Source of the DNA: Burkholderiales bacterium JOSHI_001
Lineage (GTDB): Bacteria; Pseudomonadota; Gammaproteobacteria; Burkholderiales; Burkholderiaceae_C
Reading direction: 5' to 3'
Length of the DNA stretch: 64,000 bases
Assembly: GCA_000244995.1 (NCBI GenBank)
Contig: CM001438.1
Span: forward strand, 4,816,096-4,880,095
A program made the translations under genes and the position numbers. The notes below the pieces were generated by a model that made no database searches, was not told where the DNA came from, and worked only from the letters and a program-made list of their open reading frames with translations. Shown one piece after another: positions 25,240 through 32,304 of the stretch. Position 1 is the first letter of the stretch, and every line of letters starts with the position of its first letter.

Positions 25240-25368
25240 ACTTGTTGTTCATTCTTGCTTGCGCATTTTGGAGTCATTCCGGTAGAGACCCTTCGGGGCC
25301 TGTCGAGAGAGTCGTGCATCGCGCCCGAAGCTTCGCCACCGTTGCAAGCAACGATCACGACACGCCGT

Positions 25369-25887
25369 TCAGCATTCGGTCCCAAGGCCTTCAGCGCCGT
25401 GCATCGCCACCACGGCCGCCTGGCGCGCAGCCACGATCCGAGCGACGTCCTGCGCCCACTGCCAGACAGCAGGGCGCGTCCATGGGCGCAGCCGGTCGTC
25501 GAGCACGTACTCGCGCGCCCAAGGCGCCTCGTCCTCCAGCGCCCGCAGCGCGCGCGCCCGGTCACCGAGCGCGATGCAGACATCCAGCCGCGCCGCACCG
25601 TGAAGCTGGTCCGCTTCCGCAGAGTCCAGCAAGGCGACCAGAAGGCCGTGAGCGCCCACGCTGTGCAGCGCCACGACGGCAGCCTCCAGGCTCCGTTCCC
25701 TGTAGACGACAGCGATGCCGCAGGGACTGATGCCGTACTGCTGGCCATCTGGGGCCGGGCCCAGTTCGCCGCCTACCCAGGCCTGGCACTCTTCGTCGTT
25801 GAGCGGCCGCCAGTCCTCGAGGTCCAGCAGTGCCTGCTCCAGTGTTCGGCCGGCCCAGGCCCGGTGAGGTGGTGGCACCGTGCTCAT
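25369..25887 (-). CDS. Unrecognised 172-residue partner of the AAA+ ATPase
   Basis: Cytoplasmic protein, start ATG overlapping the AAA+ stop by 4 nt (ATGA, 25884-25887), so the two are translationally coupled. The sequence is rich in Ala, Trp and acidic residues: WAGRTLEQALLDLEDWRPLN, CGIAVVYRERSLEAAVVALH and ARALRALEDEAPWAREYV, with an all-helical look in the second half. I do not recognise the family. Coupling suggests that it acts with the ATPase as adaptor or substrate. Confidence 0.55.
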   Translation of the reverse strand: MSTVPPPHRAWAGRTLEQALLDLEDWRPLNDEECQAWVGGELGPAPDGQQYGISPCGIAVVYRERSLEAAVVALHSVGAHGLLVALLDSAEADQLHGAARLDVCIALGDRARALRALEDEAPWAREYVLDDRLRPWTRPAVWQWAQDVARIVAARQAAVVAMHGAEGLGTEC

Positions 25888-27026
25888 GCGCGGAACCCCA
25901 TGGGCGCACGCTCCACACGGCCGTCAGGTACATCAGCAGCATGGATGGTCCAGCGCGACGCCTGGGCCGCGTTGCCGCACGCTCGCCGCAGCAGGCCACG
26001 CACGGCACGGGGCCCATGCCGGGCCAGCTTGGCCGCTGCGTCCGGATCCAGATGGAAGCGCGCGAATACGGGCTCGGCCTGTGCGAGCTGTCCCAGCACC
26101 GAATGCACCACCTGGACAGCGACCCCGGGGCCTGGCAGCTGGATGTCGAAGGGGTGCAAACGGCTGAGGATGGCCTCTGGCAACAGGCGGCGCTCATTGG
26201 ACGTGGCCAGCCACATGATCGACGACGCATCCAACTGCAGCATGGGCACCGAGATGTCGCGGAAGGTCCGCGCCATGGCCGGCTCAAGCAGCGGATACAG
26301 CGGCCCGACGGGCGAGAAGCGCTCGCCTGGCTGCAACATCGCCTTGTCCAGTTCGTCGAGAAGAATCGCCGGGTTGGCAAACCGGCCGTTCACCAGCAGC
26401 TCGAAGACCTGCCCGGTCTGACTGTTCGCCCAGGCCGCGGCCGACCCGCCCAGTTGGGCGCCGGTTTCCGCCGAGCTCATCTGGAGGCGCTGGAATCCGC
26501 CGGCCACGATCTTGGCGAGCTGCTCTGCGAAGGTCGATTTCCCCGTGCCAGGGGTGCCGTCGAGCAACATCGGGTCGAGCTTGATCACGCCATCGTGCAA
26601 TTCCGCGAGCGCTCCCATGGCGCGCACATGCCCCAGCACCTCACCGAAGTTCGGGAAGGCACGCTCCAGCGCATCGATGTCGGTTCGCCAGGCGTCTGGC
26701 AGGCGCCACAGCCGGCGAAAACGCCCGTTTGTTCGCCGCAGCGTGGCAAGGACGGCGGCGTTTCGTTTCCGAAGGTCTTCGTTGCCGATGTCCATCGACA
26801 CCGCAGCGGCCAGCTCGTCCACGGCTTCCCAGCTGCACAGCATATGCCGCGGAGAATCGGATGCGCCCTTATCGGCTGCAGCCTCGCCCTCGCTTGGCGC
26901 GCAGAGCAGGTCCTCGATGCTTTCGTTGCGGACGACTTCGGAATCGGCGCTACATCTGCGCCGCAATCGGTCAGCTGGGCTCTCAGTCCCGTCTTGCGGT
27001 TCAGGGGAGGTGTTGTGGTGCGTCAT
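25884..27026 (-). CDS. AAA+ ATPase with a Lon-type module but no protease domain
   Basis: A 380-residue ATPase from ATG 27026. Residues 1-130 are a polar, probably helical leader. The AAA+ core shows Walker A DGTPGTGKST (about 156-165), Walker B ILLDELDK (about 221-228), a sensor-1 segment MWLATSNERR and an arginine-finger region AILSRLHPFDI. The sequence between Walker A and sensor 1 (NPAILLDELDK, then LYPLLEPAMARTFRDISVP) follows the pattern of Lon protease ATPase domains, but the Ser-Lys protease domain is absent. It is coupled to the 172-residue gene by ATGA overlap. It may act as a remodelling or unfolding machine for the mobile element; target unknown. Confidence 0.75.
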   Translation of the reverse strand: MTHHNTSPEPQDGTESPADRLRRRCSADSEVVRNESIEDLLCAPSEGEAAADKGASDSPRHMLCSWEAVDELAAAVSMDIGNEDLRKRNAAVLATLRRTNGRFRRLWRLPDAWRTDIDALERAFPNFGEVLGHVRAMGALAELHDGVIKLDPMLLDGTPGTGKSTFAEQLAKIVAGGFQRLQMSSAETGAQLGGSAAAWANSQTGQVFELLVNGRFANPAILLDELDKAMLQPGERFSPVGPLYPLLEPAMARTFRDISVPMLQLDASSIMWLATSNERRLLPEAILSRLHPFDIQLPGPGVAVQVVHSVLGQLAQAEPVFARFHLDPDAAAKLARHGPRAVRGLLRRACGNAAQASRWTIHAADVPDGRVERAPMGFRA

Positions 27027-27184
27027 GCGGCGATCCTGTTGAGGGCACGGGCGTGCGCAGCCCTCATGGCGCGCACCGCGTGCAACAAGATCGCGACCGT
27101 GGGTCGCCACAGAACGGCTTGGCGTTCAGCTGAAAGCTGTACTCTCTGTATCCAGAACCTCGTTGAGGCATGCGGGCGCCACGG

Positions 27185-27706
27185 TCACTTGGTCCTCGGC
27201 AACGGCAACGGCACGTCCGGCACACCGAGCCGCACGTTCTGATGGACCATGAACCACACGATGTTGGCTTTGTAGGCCTGTTCATCGGCGGCGATGCGCT
27301 CCTCGGTCACATCCTCCGGACAGAGGCGTTGACGCTCGCTGGCACGCGCACAGTTCAAGGCAAACCGCGTGGCGCTGACCTGCTGCAGCTTCTCGTCCAG
27401 CTCTCGGATGCGCTGCGTCAGCACCACGGTGTACCGCTCGAACGTGTCCTGGATGCTCTGCCGCCGCGACTGGGCCTTGCGGTAGTCCTGCTGGAGCTGG
27501 GCCAGGCTGCCGGCCAGCTGCGCGTTGCGACGCTCAAGGCCCTTGGCGTAGTCATGCCAGGCCTTCGCCAGCGCCCGCGCCCGCGCTTCGTGCGCGCCTT
27601 CGAGGGCGTCAGACGCGGCTTGTTCCTGACGGCGATGGACGAAGCCTTCCACGGCGGCCTCGAACCCGCCGACGGCCAGGTCAGTGAACTGCAATGCATT
27701 GATCAC
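27185..27706 (-). CDS. Coiled-coil protein of unknown function
   Basis: A 173-residue product from GTG 27706, which overlaps the stop of the previous gene (GTGA). After a short start (INALQFTDLAVGGFEAAVEG) nearly the whole protein is predicted coiled coil: RRNAQLAGSLAQLQQDYRKA, RRQSIQDTFERYTVV and QRIRELDEKLQQVS. The last 40 residues (ADEQAYKANIVWFMVHQNVR) look globular. No family recognised. It is second in an operon with the exported AARxDxDP protein. Confidence 0.6.
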   Translation of the reverse strand: MINALQFTDLAVGGFEAAVEGFVHRRQEQAASDALEGAHEARARALAKAWHDYAKGLERRNAQLAGSLAQLQQDYRKAQSRRQSIQDTFERYTVVLTQRIRELDEKLQQVSATRFALNCARASERQRLCPEDVTEERIAADEQAYKANIVWFMVHQNVRLGVPDVPLPLPRTK

Positions 27707-28254
27707 TGCGTCACTCCCCGTGCCGAGGACGCACTGGCCGCCGAGGCCGACGCGAACTGCACCAGGCGCTGCCACGAGCCCCGCCGCGCTGCGGAGACGA
27801 CGAACACCTGCCGGTACAGCAGGCTGCCGTGTTTGGCCATCGCAAGCGCCATTCGGGCCGCCTCAGTAACGCCGGCGTCAGCGGCTGCAGCGAATGCGCC
27901 GAAGGCAGCCTGCCAGTGGCAGCGTTCGTAGGCCTCCCAGGCGCCGGTGAGGTGCGAACCGCCAGCGACGGAAGCCTGAGGCGGCAGGCTGTCCACCGGG
28001 CGGCCATTGAGGCTCGGATCGCTGTCCCGCCGTGCGGCAGTCGCGGCATCCGACAGCAGCCCTCCCGACGACATGCGGGGCACATCACCGACCGCCCCAT
28101 TGACCGACGGATCCACATCTCGCCGGGCAGCTTCCGCAGCGGCTTGCATCGAATCAGCCGCGGCGGCCGCCGCCCCTTGAGCAGCCGGCCCCACCAGCAG
28201 TGCGCACACGAAAGCGGCGACAGCTTGGCCTCGACGGGAATGCGCGAGTTGCAT
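27703..28254 (-). CDS. Exported protein with two AARRDxDPxxNG motifs
   Basis: A 183-residue product from ATG 28254 with a signal peptide (MQLAHSRRGQAVAAFVCALL..., ending near AQG). Two copies of the motif occur: AARRDVDPSVNGAVGDV and AARRDSDPSLNGRPVDS, about 33 residues apart. A single copy is found in the small exported protein at 12958-13218. The C-terminal half contains an AWEAYERCHWQAAFGAFAAA helix pair resembling a Sel1/TPR-like repeat. It is divergent from an XRE regulator at 28372, as is the 13-kb paralogue. GTGA overlap with the coiled-coil gene. Confidence 0.6.
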   Translation of the reverse strand: MQLAHSRRGQAVAAFVCALLVGPAAQGAAAAAADSMQAAAEAARRDVDPSVNGAVGDVPRMSSGGLLSDAATAARRDSDPSLNGRPVDSLPPQASVAGGSHLTGAWEAYERCHWQAAFGAFAAAADAGVTEAARMALAMAKHGSLLYRQVFVVSAARRGSWQRLVQFASASAASASSARGVTQ

Positions 28255-28342
28255 GGTGCTCCTTGACCGTTGCCGGCGACCACCAGATCGGCCACCGGAT
28301 GCAAGCAACTCTACCTGAAAGGGATTTTTTAACCGTGGTTTT

Positions 28343-28350
28343 TATGCATA
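28343..28350. promoter_or_regulatory. TATGCATA palindrome in the divergent gap before the second XRE gene
   Basis: Eight-base palindrome in an AT-rich stretch (28320-28350) between the divergent start codons at 28254 and 28372. It resembles the GCATAT core of the operator candidate at 13332-13351, suggesting that the two XRE proteins read related sites. A further inverted repeat, TACGC-ATAG-GCGTA, lies after the XRE operon at 28828-28841. Confidence 0.35.
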
Positions 28351-28371
28351 CGCAATGAAACCCTGAGGTGC

Positions 28372-28698
28372 ATGAATGAAGTCGCCAAACCTCTCAAAGC
28401 TGGCCGCCCGGCGGGCGCCACATCAGCAGACCCTGCGATAGCCAGGGCGTTCGGCGTAGCTGTGGTCAACATGCGGCGAGAAGCCAAGATCTCGCAGGAA
28501 AGCCTCGCCCTGCTGGCCGGCGTCGACCGCTCGTACATGGGCAAGCTGGAGCGCGGACAGGGGGCGCCGAACATCGTGGCCGTTGTGCGCATCGCGGCGG
28601 CGCTTGGATGCACTGCAACCGAGCTCGTTCAGCGGTTTGAAAAGGTGCACGGAGCGGCGCTACAGCCAGCAAACCAAGAGCAATCAGGACTTGGGTGA
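28372..28698 (+). CDS. XRE-family transcriptional regulator
   Basis: A 108-residue protein with a single helix-turn-helix domain: NMRREAKISQESLALLAGVD, then RSYMGKLERGQGAPNIVAVV and RIAAALG. The 25-residue leader and 20-residue tail are polar. It is divergent from the exported AARxDxDP operon and is followed, with a 4-nt GTGA overlap, by a 53-codon frame. It likely controls the divergent operon and itself. Confidence 0.8.
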   Translation: MNEVAKPLKAGRPAGATSADPAIARAFGVAVVNMRREAKISQESLALLAGVDRSYMGKLERGQGAPNIVAVVRIAAALGCTATELVQRFEKVHGAALQPANQEQSGLG

Positions 28699-28856
28699 CA
28701 CCATCAGAGCCTCGCGAATGGCAGTACAGGGCCAGCGAGTTCGACGCCCTGATGGAGTTGCTGCACGAACCGCTTCACAAGTTCGAGGCCATCTTCCTTT
28801 TTGGGGAAAATGGCTCGGCGAATGATCTACGCATAGGCGTAAAGCAAACTAGCTAG
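28695..28856 (+). CDS. Small 53-residue protein coupled to the XRE gene
   Basis: Opens with GTG at 28695, overlapping the XRE stop (GTGA), and ends TAG at 28856. The product contains EPREWQYRASEFDALMELLH and KFEAIFLFGENGSANDLRIG; no family is recognised. The 4-nt overlap and amphipathic sequence favour a real gene, possibly a regulator partner or antitoxin-like protein. Its end overlaps the stop of the convergent gene by 4 nt. Confidence 0.4.
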   Translation: MTPSEPREWQYRASEFDALMELLHEPLHKFEAIFLFGENGSANDLRIGVKQTS

Positions 28857-29254
28857 AGCTCGCCGCGTCCACTTCGGCGGTTCGGCTTTGCCCCATTTCC
28901 CGCACCAGACCTCTGCGCCCCCCGATTCATCAGAGCCACCTGGCTCAACGCCTGGGACGCAGAGCAAGCCACGCCGTTATCCGGATCAACCGGCAGGAAC
29001 GGCGGACCGAAGCCTGTCAGCAGCCAGTGCAAGTTGGGAGTGGCGTGCCCACCAACTGACATTTGCCCGAGCCTGACCAACTTCTCTACATCTGGAAAGG
29101 TAGCCCCGCGTCGCACCTGGCTCAGCGTGGCTGAGTTGGCGTAGCCAAGCATCTCGCTCATGCGCGCATCCGATGTCCCGAGCAGATCCATCACGGCAGT
29201 GAGCCGTTGGCACATCTGCAGCATAAGCATTGGATTTTTTTTCTGCCTGGACAC
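28853..29254 (-). CDS. CI-like helix-turn-helix repressor
   Basis: A 133-residue protein; the start is GTG 29254 or ATG 29230. The DNA-binding domain covers LMCQRLTAVMDLLGTSDARM-type helices followed by SEMLGYANSATLSQVRRGAT and FPDVEKLVRLGQ, and the PNLHWLLTGFGPPFLPV segment is typical of the end of phage CI/C-type repressor domains. The C-terminal part is polar and short, with no LexA-like protease domain. It is divergent from the methyltransferase gene, with an 11-bp palindrome in the gap. It therefore probably controls the methyltransferase, in the manner of restriction-modification controller proteins. Confidence 0.65.
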   Translation of the reverse strand: MSRQKKNPMLMLQMCQRLTAVMDLLGTSDARMSEMLGYANSATLSQVRRGATFPDVEKLVRLGQMSVGGHATPNLHWLLTGFGPPFLPVDPDNGVACSASQALSQVALMNRGAQRSGAGNGAKPNRRSGRGEL

Positions 29255-29276
29255 AGCGTTACTACAACTATTTGTT

Positions 29277-29287
29277 TGATAATATCA
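29277..29287. promoter_or_regulatory. TGATA-A-TATCA palindrome overlapping a likely -10 of the methyltransferase promoter
   Basis: Perfect 11-bp palindrome in the AT-rich gap between the repressor gene and the methyltransferase. The plus-strand GATAAT at 29278-29283 resembles a -10 element, so a bound repressor would block transcription of the methyltransferase. The position is typical of autoregulated controller genes. Confidence 0.5.
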
Positions 29288-29310
29288 TCACAATTTATAG
29301 TCGCTTCTGC

Positions 29311-30651
29311 ATGCGCAACCCACCTGACCGCTACCTCTCGACACTGCAGGAACACTTCCCTGCTGCCCCTGCATTCAGAGTCGACGAGACGGCCGGCTGG
29401 TTGAGTACCCCTGAAGCTCAAAATGCGCCGCCGGCGACCACCAATCAGTCGGCGCAGGGCATCGCATTCCAACGCTGGTTCCACTTCAAGGAAGCGTTCT
29501 CGCCGTCCTTCGTAACCACGGCGATCGAGACACTGGGTTTTGTGCCTGACCACGTGATCGACCCCTTTGGAGGGTCGGGTACAACAGCCATCACGTGCCA
29601 GCTACTGGGCATTCCCGCGACGACCATCGAGGTCAACCCCTTCCTCGCCGACGTCATCCGCGCCAAGACCACCAACATCGGCGCGGAGAAGTTGATCGAG
29701 GCGGCTCAGGCCTTTCGCCGCAGCCTGTCACACACCAAGGCGGATCTGGCGGTGCTCGAGCATCTGCCACCCACATTCGTTGAAGCCGAAGACAAGCAGC
29801 GGTGGATCTTTTCCGAGGCGTTCGCGCTGCGGCTGTCTCAGTACCTGAAGTGCATCCGACAAGTCCAGGATACAAACGTGCAGCGTTTCTTCCGGGTGGC
29901 CCTCGGAGCGGTGCTCGTCGAATGCAGCAACGTCTACATCAACGGGAAAGGACGGCGGTACCGCGGCAACTGGCAGGAGACACAAGCCACGCCCGAGCTG
30001 CTGGACTTCCGGTTTCACGCGCAGTTCAACACCGCATTCGAAGACGTGCATCGCTTTGAAGGCCGACCGACGGCCAGCGTCAACGTCATCCATGGCGACT
30101 CCCGGGTCGAGCTGCAGGGTGTCAATACGCCCGCGGACCTGATCGTCTTCTCGCCGCCCTACCCTAACTCCTTCGACTACACCGACATCTACAACGTCGA
30201 GCTATGGGCCTTGGGCTACCTCGGTTCCTCGAACGACAACATGGCGCTGCGTCGCTCAACGGTCCACTCGCACGTTCAGATCTACCGCTTGGCCCACAAG
30301 CCCACCAACGCCAGCGCGACGCTCGAAGGCGCCTTCAAGGATTTGCAGGCCAAGTCGGATGAGCTGTGGGACGCGCGAATCCCAGAGATGGTGCTGGGCT
30401 ACTTCCGCGATCTTGAGCGCATCCTGCTTGAGTCACACCGCCTGCTGACGGCCCGTGGGAAGCTGCTGATGGTAGTCGGCGACTCCAGGTACGCCGGCGT
30501 GCTGATCGACGTTCCGACGATCCTGGTGGAGCTGGCACGCGCCATTGGGTTTACTAACGCCCAGGTCTTTGAGGTGCGCAAGATGCGAGCCAGCGCGCAG
30601 CAGGGCGGCAGCCATCACCTCAGAGAGTGCATCGTCGAACTATCAAGGTGA
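29311..30651 (+). CDS. Site-specific DNA methyltransferase
   Basis: A DNA methyltransferase of 446 residues from ATG 29311; a TTG at 29230 lies upstream of the likely promoter and is less probable. AdoMet-binding motif I is DPFGGSGTT, followed by GIPATTIEVNPFLADVIRAK (motif II region). Catalytic motif IV is FSPPYPNSFDYT, about 190 residues later. SPPY is most common in N4-cytosine enzymes, though adenine methylation cannot be excluded. The motif order I then IV with a long spacer suggests an inserted target-recognition region. It is controlled by the divergent repressor and faces the three-gene ATPase operon; its end overlaps the nuclease-like gene by 9 nt. It probably marks host DNA. Confidence 0.85.
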   Translation: MRNPPDRYLSTLQEHFPAAPAFRVDETAGWLSTPEAQNAPPATTNQSAQGIAFQRWFHFKEAFSPSFVTTAIETLGFVPDHVIDPFGGSGTTAITCQLLGIPATTIEVNPFLADVIRAKTTNIGAEKLIEAAQAFRRSLSHTKADLAVLEHLPPTFVEAEDKQRWIFSEAFALRLSQYLKCIRQVQDTNVQRFFRVALGAVLVECSNVYINGKGRRYRGNWQETQATPELLDFRFHAQFNTAFEDVHRFEGRPTASVNVIHGDSRVELQGVNTPADLIVFSPPYPNSFDYTDIYNVELWALGYLGSSNDNMALRRSTVHSHVQIYRLAHKPTNASATLEGAFKDLQAKSDELWDARIPEMVLGYFRDLERILLESHRLLTARGKLLMVVGDSRYAGVLIDVPTILVELARAIGFTNAQVFEVRKMRASAQQGGSHHLRECIVELSR

Positions 30652-31710
30652 CGGCGACGAGGTCGCGGCCTGCTTCGGGTACATGTACATGCGAACAGGC
30701 AGCGCGAAGTCCGACCGGATCGCGCTGTGATCCGGTGCGTAGGCGATGTCTTTGTCCTTGTAGTGCATCGCGTCACTGTGACTTAGCGTTGTGATGCCGT
30801 CTGACAGACCTTTGCGTCGCGCATCAAACACGACGAGATAGCCGCGGGTCTTCACACCCGGTCCCCATTCATGGGATGAGTCCATGTACTCGGCGAGCTG
30901 CTGCGCGCCGGCCAAGGCCCGTGCCTGCGTGTAGTGAGTGGTCATCTTGCCGGTGTCATCGACGGAATTGCCGAGCCACTTGATCTCGATGATGGCCCGC
31001 AGATCGGTGAGCGCAAAGCTGACCTTGATATCGACGGGATGGGTCTCATCGACGTTCTGCTCCGGCCGCACCTCGGCGTCGTCCAGCACGTTGCCAAGGT
31101 ACTGAACCAGCGACTTACGCATGATGTGCTCGGGCTTGGCCTTGAGGAACCAGCGGGAGGGTTCATGCCACGCACCTTTGAGCAGTTCGCAACCTGAGTG
31201 CTCTGCGGCTTTCGTGCGATAAGTGTCTAGCGCGTCGACGAGGTTGCCGAACGTCGGCCTGCAGAAAACGCTGCCGTATCCGGTGATCGGGTTGATCAGG
31301 CGGTACTCTTTTCCGTTGATGACAAAGCTCTCGACGCCATGATGGTGCCGGTAGACCACAGCGGTATGCGACATTGCCTCCAGCGCCGAGACATCGAAGG
31401 GAAACACCTCCAGTGAGCTGTCGCCGTGGACGCGAACCATGCACGCGCCGTCGATCTCGGTTCCCAGGTTCGCAATGCGGTGCACGTGTTGAGGCGCGCC
31501 GTTCACGCTGGTGGGCAAAGGCCCCACCTCAGCAAACAGCACCAGCGGCGCGTTGCGCGAACCTGGATCCAGGCGGCGATAGATCTGAACAATGCTGCTG
31601 ACCAGCCGCGCAAGCACCTGCAGTCCGTTGTCGCCGAAGGCGTTGCGCGCGGCGGTTGTGTAGAGTGTTTCGTTCAGCTCACGCAGTTTATCGAGGTCGA
31701 TCTTTGTCAC
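30643..31710 (-). CDS. PD-(D/E)xK-like nuclease of an ABC-three-component operon
   Basis: A 355-residue protein from GTG 31710, overlapping the previous stop by 4 nt (GTGA). The N-terminal 200 residues are unrecognised. A nuclease-like core follows: HPVDIKVSFAL (D227), then LRAIIEIKWLG (E242-x-K244) and a helix with Gln (YTQARALAGAQQLAEYM). This Asp...Glu-x-Lys plus Gln-helix pattern is that of PD-(D/E)xK endonucleases. It is the last gene of the minus-strand operon with the ATPase and a middle protein, where ABC-3C/Lamassu-type systems place their effector. The order ATPase-middle-nuclease differs from the usual LmuA-C-B. Activity is predicted, not shown. Confidence 0.7.
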   Translation of the reverse strand: MTKIDLDKLRELNETLYTTAARNAFGDNGLQVLARLVSSIVQIYRRLDPGSRNAPLVLFAEVGPLPTSVNGAPQHVHRIANLGTEIDGACMVRVHGDSSLEVFPFDVSALEAMSHTAVVYRHHHGVESFVINGKEYRLINPITGYGSVFCRPTFGNLVDALDTYRTKAAEHSGCELLKGAWHEPSRWFLKAKPEHIMRKSLVQYLGNVLDDAEVRPEQNVDETHPVDIKVSFALTDLRAIIEIKWLGNSVDDTGKMTTHYTQARALAGAQQLAEYMDSSHEWGPGVKTRGYLVVFDARRKGLSDGITTLSHSDAMHYKDKDIAYAPDHSAIRSDFALPVRMYMYPKQAATSSPSP

Positions 31711-32303
31711 GCGTGAGCCTCCCCTTGCAGCTTGGTCTGCGCCATGTAGGAAAGCCACAGCACAGAAGGGCTGAACAAATCGCCTTGACTGGGAGGAATG
31801 ACCTGGGCCAAGACGCTGAAGTGGTCATGCAGCATGCTCAGATACGGCTCTTCCAGCAGCATCGTGGCACCCGACTTCAGATGGCTGGCAGCAATCGTGG
31901 GCTCTTGGTCCAGGCCATCAGACAGGGTGGACCGGGGGACTGCCAACATGCTGGCACAGGCCGCTTCAAGGCATGGCGGGCGCTCGGCCATGCTGGTGTG
32001 CTTGCCAAGCATGTCGAGCATCGCGCGGCCAGTGGCAGTGATCCGCAGACGGCCATCCGACTCCGCCAGTTCTGCTGTGCCAATCAAACGGCCGACGGCC
32101 TCATTGAGCTGGTCGCTGAAAGGTGTCCCTGCGCCGGTATTGGCGAACCTGTAGCCCCAATCGGAAACCGGCTTGGCCAGGTAGATCGAAAGCAGGCAAG
32201 AGAGGAACGAGATGCGCTGAATCTCCATCCGGCTCACGCCCCCCAGCGGCTCATCCAGCTCGGCAGCGATTCGCAGGGTGTCAAAGAATGCCTCTGGCAC
32301 CAC
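31707..32303 (-). CDS. Middle protein of the ABC-three-component operon
   Basis: A 198-residue, mostly helical protein from GTG 32303, 1 nt after the ATPase stop. It contains ISFLSCLLSIYLAKPVSDWG, a short winged-helix-like region (LIGTAELAESDGRLRITATG) and a C-terminal helix ending FSPSVLWLSYMAQTK. Its size and place between a Rad50-like ATPase and a nuclease match the middle components (LmuC/MC proteins) of ABC-3C systems, which link sensor ATPase and effector. I cannot assign it to a specific family by eye. Confidence 0.6.
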   Translation of the reverse strand: MVPEAFFDTLRIAAELDEPLGGVSRMEIQRISFLSCLLSIYLAKPVSDWGYRFANTGAGTPFSDQLNEAVGRLIGTAELAESDGRLRITATGRAMLDMLGKHTSMAERPPCLEAACASMLAVPRSTLSDGLDQEPTIAASHLKSGATMLLEEPYLSMLHDHFSVLAQVIPPSQGDLFSPSVLWLSYMAQTKLQGEAHA

Positions 32304-32304
32304 G

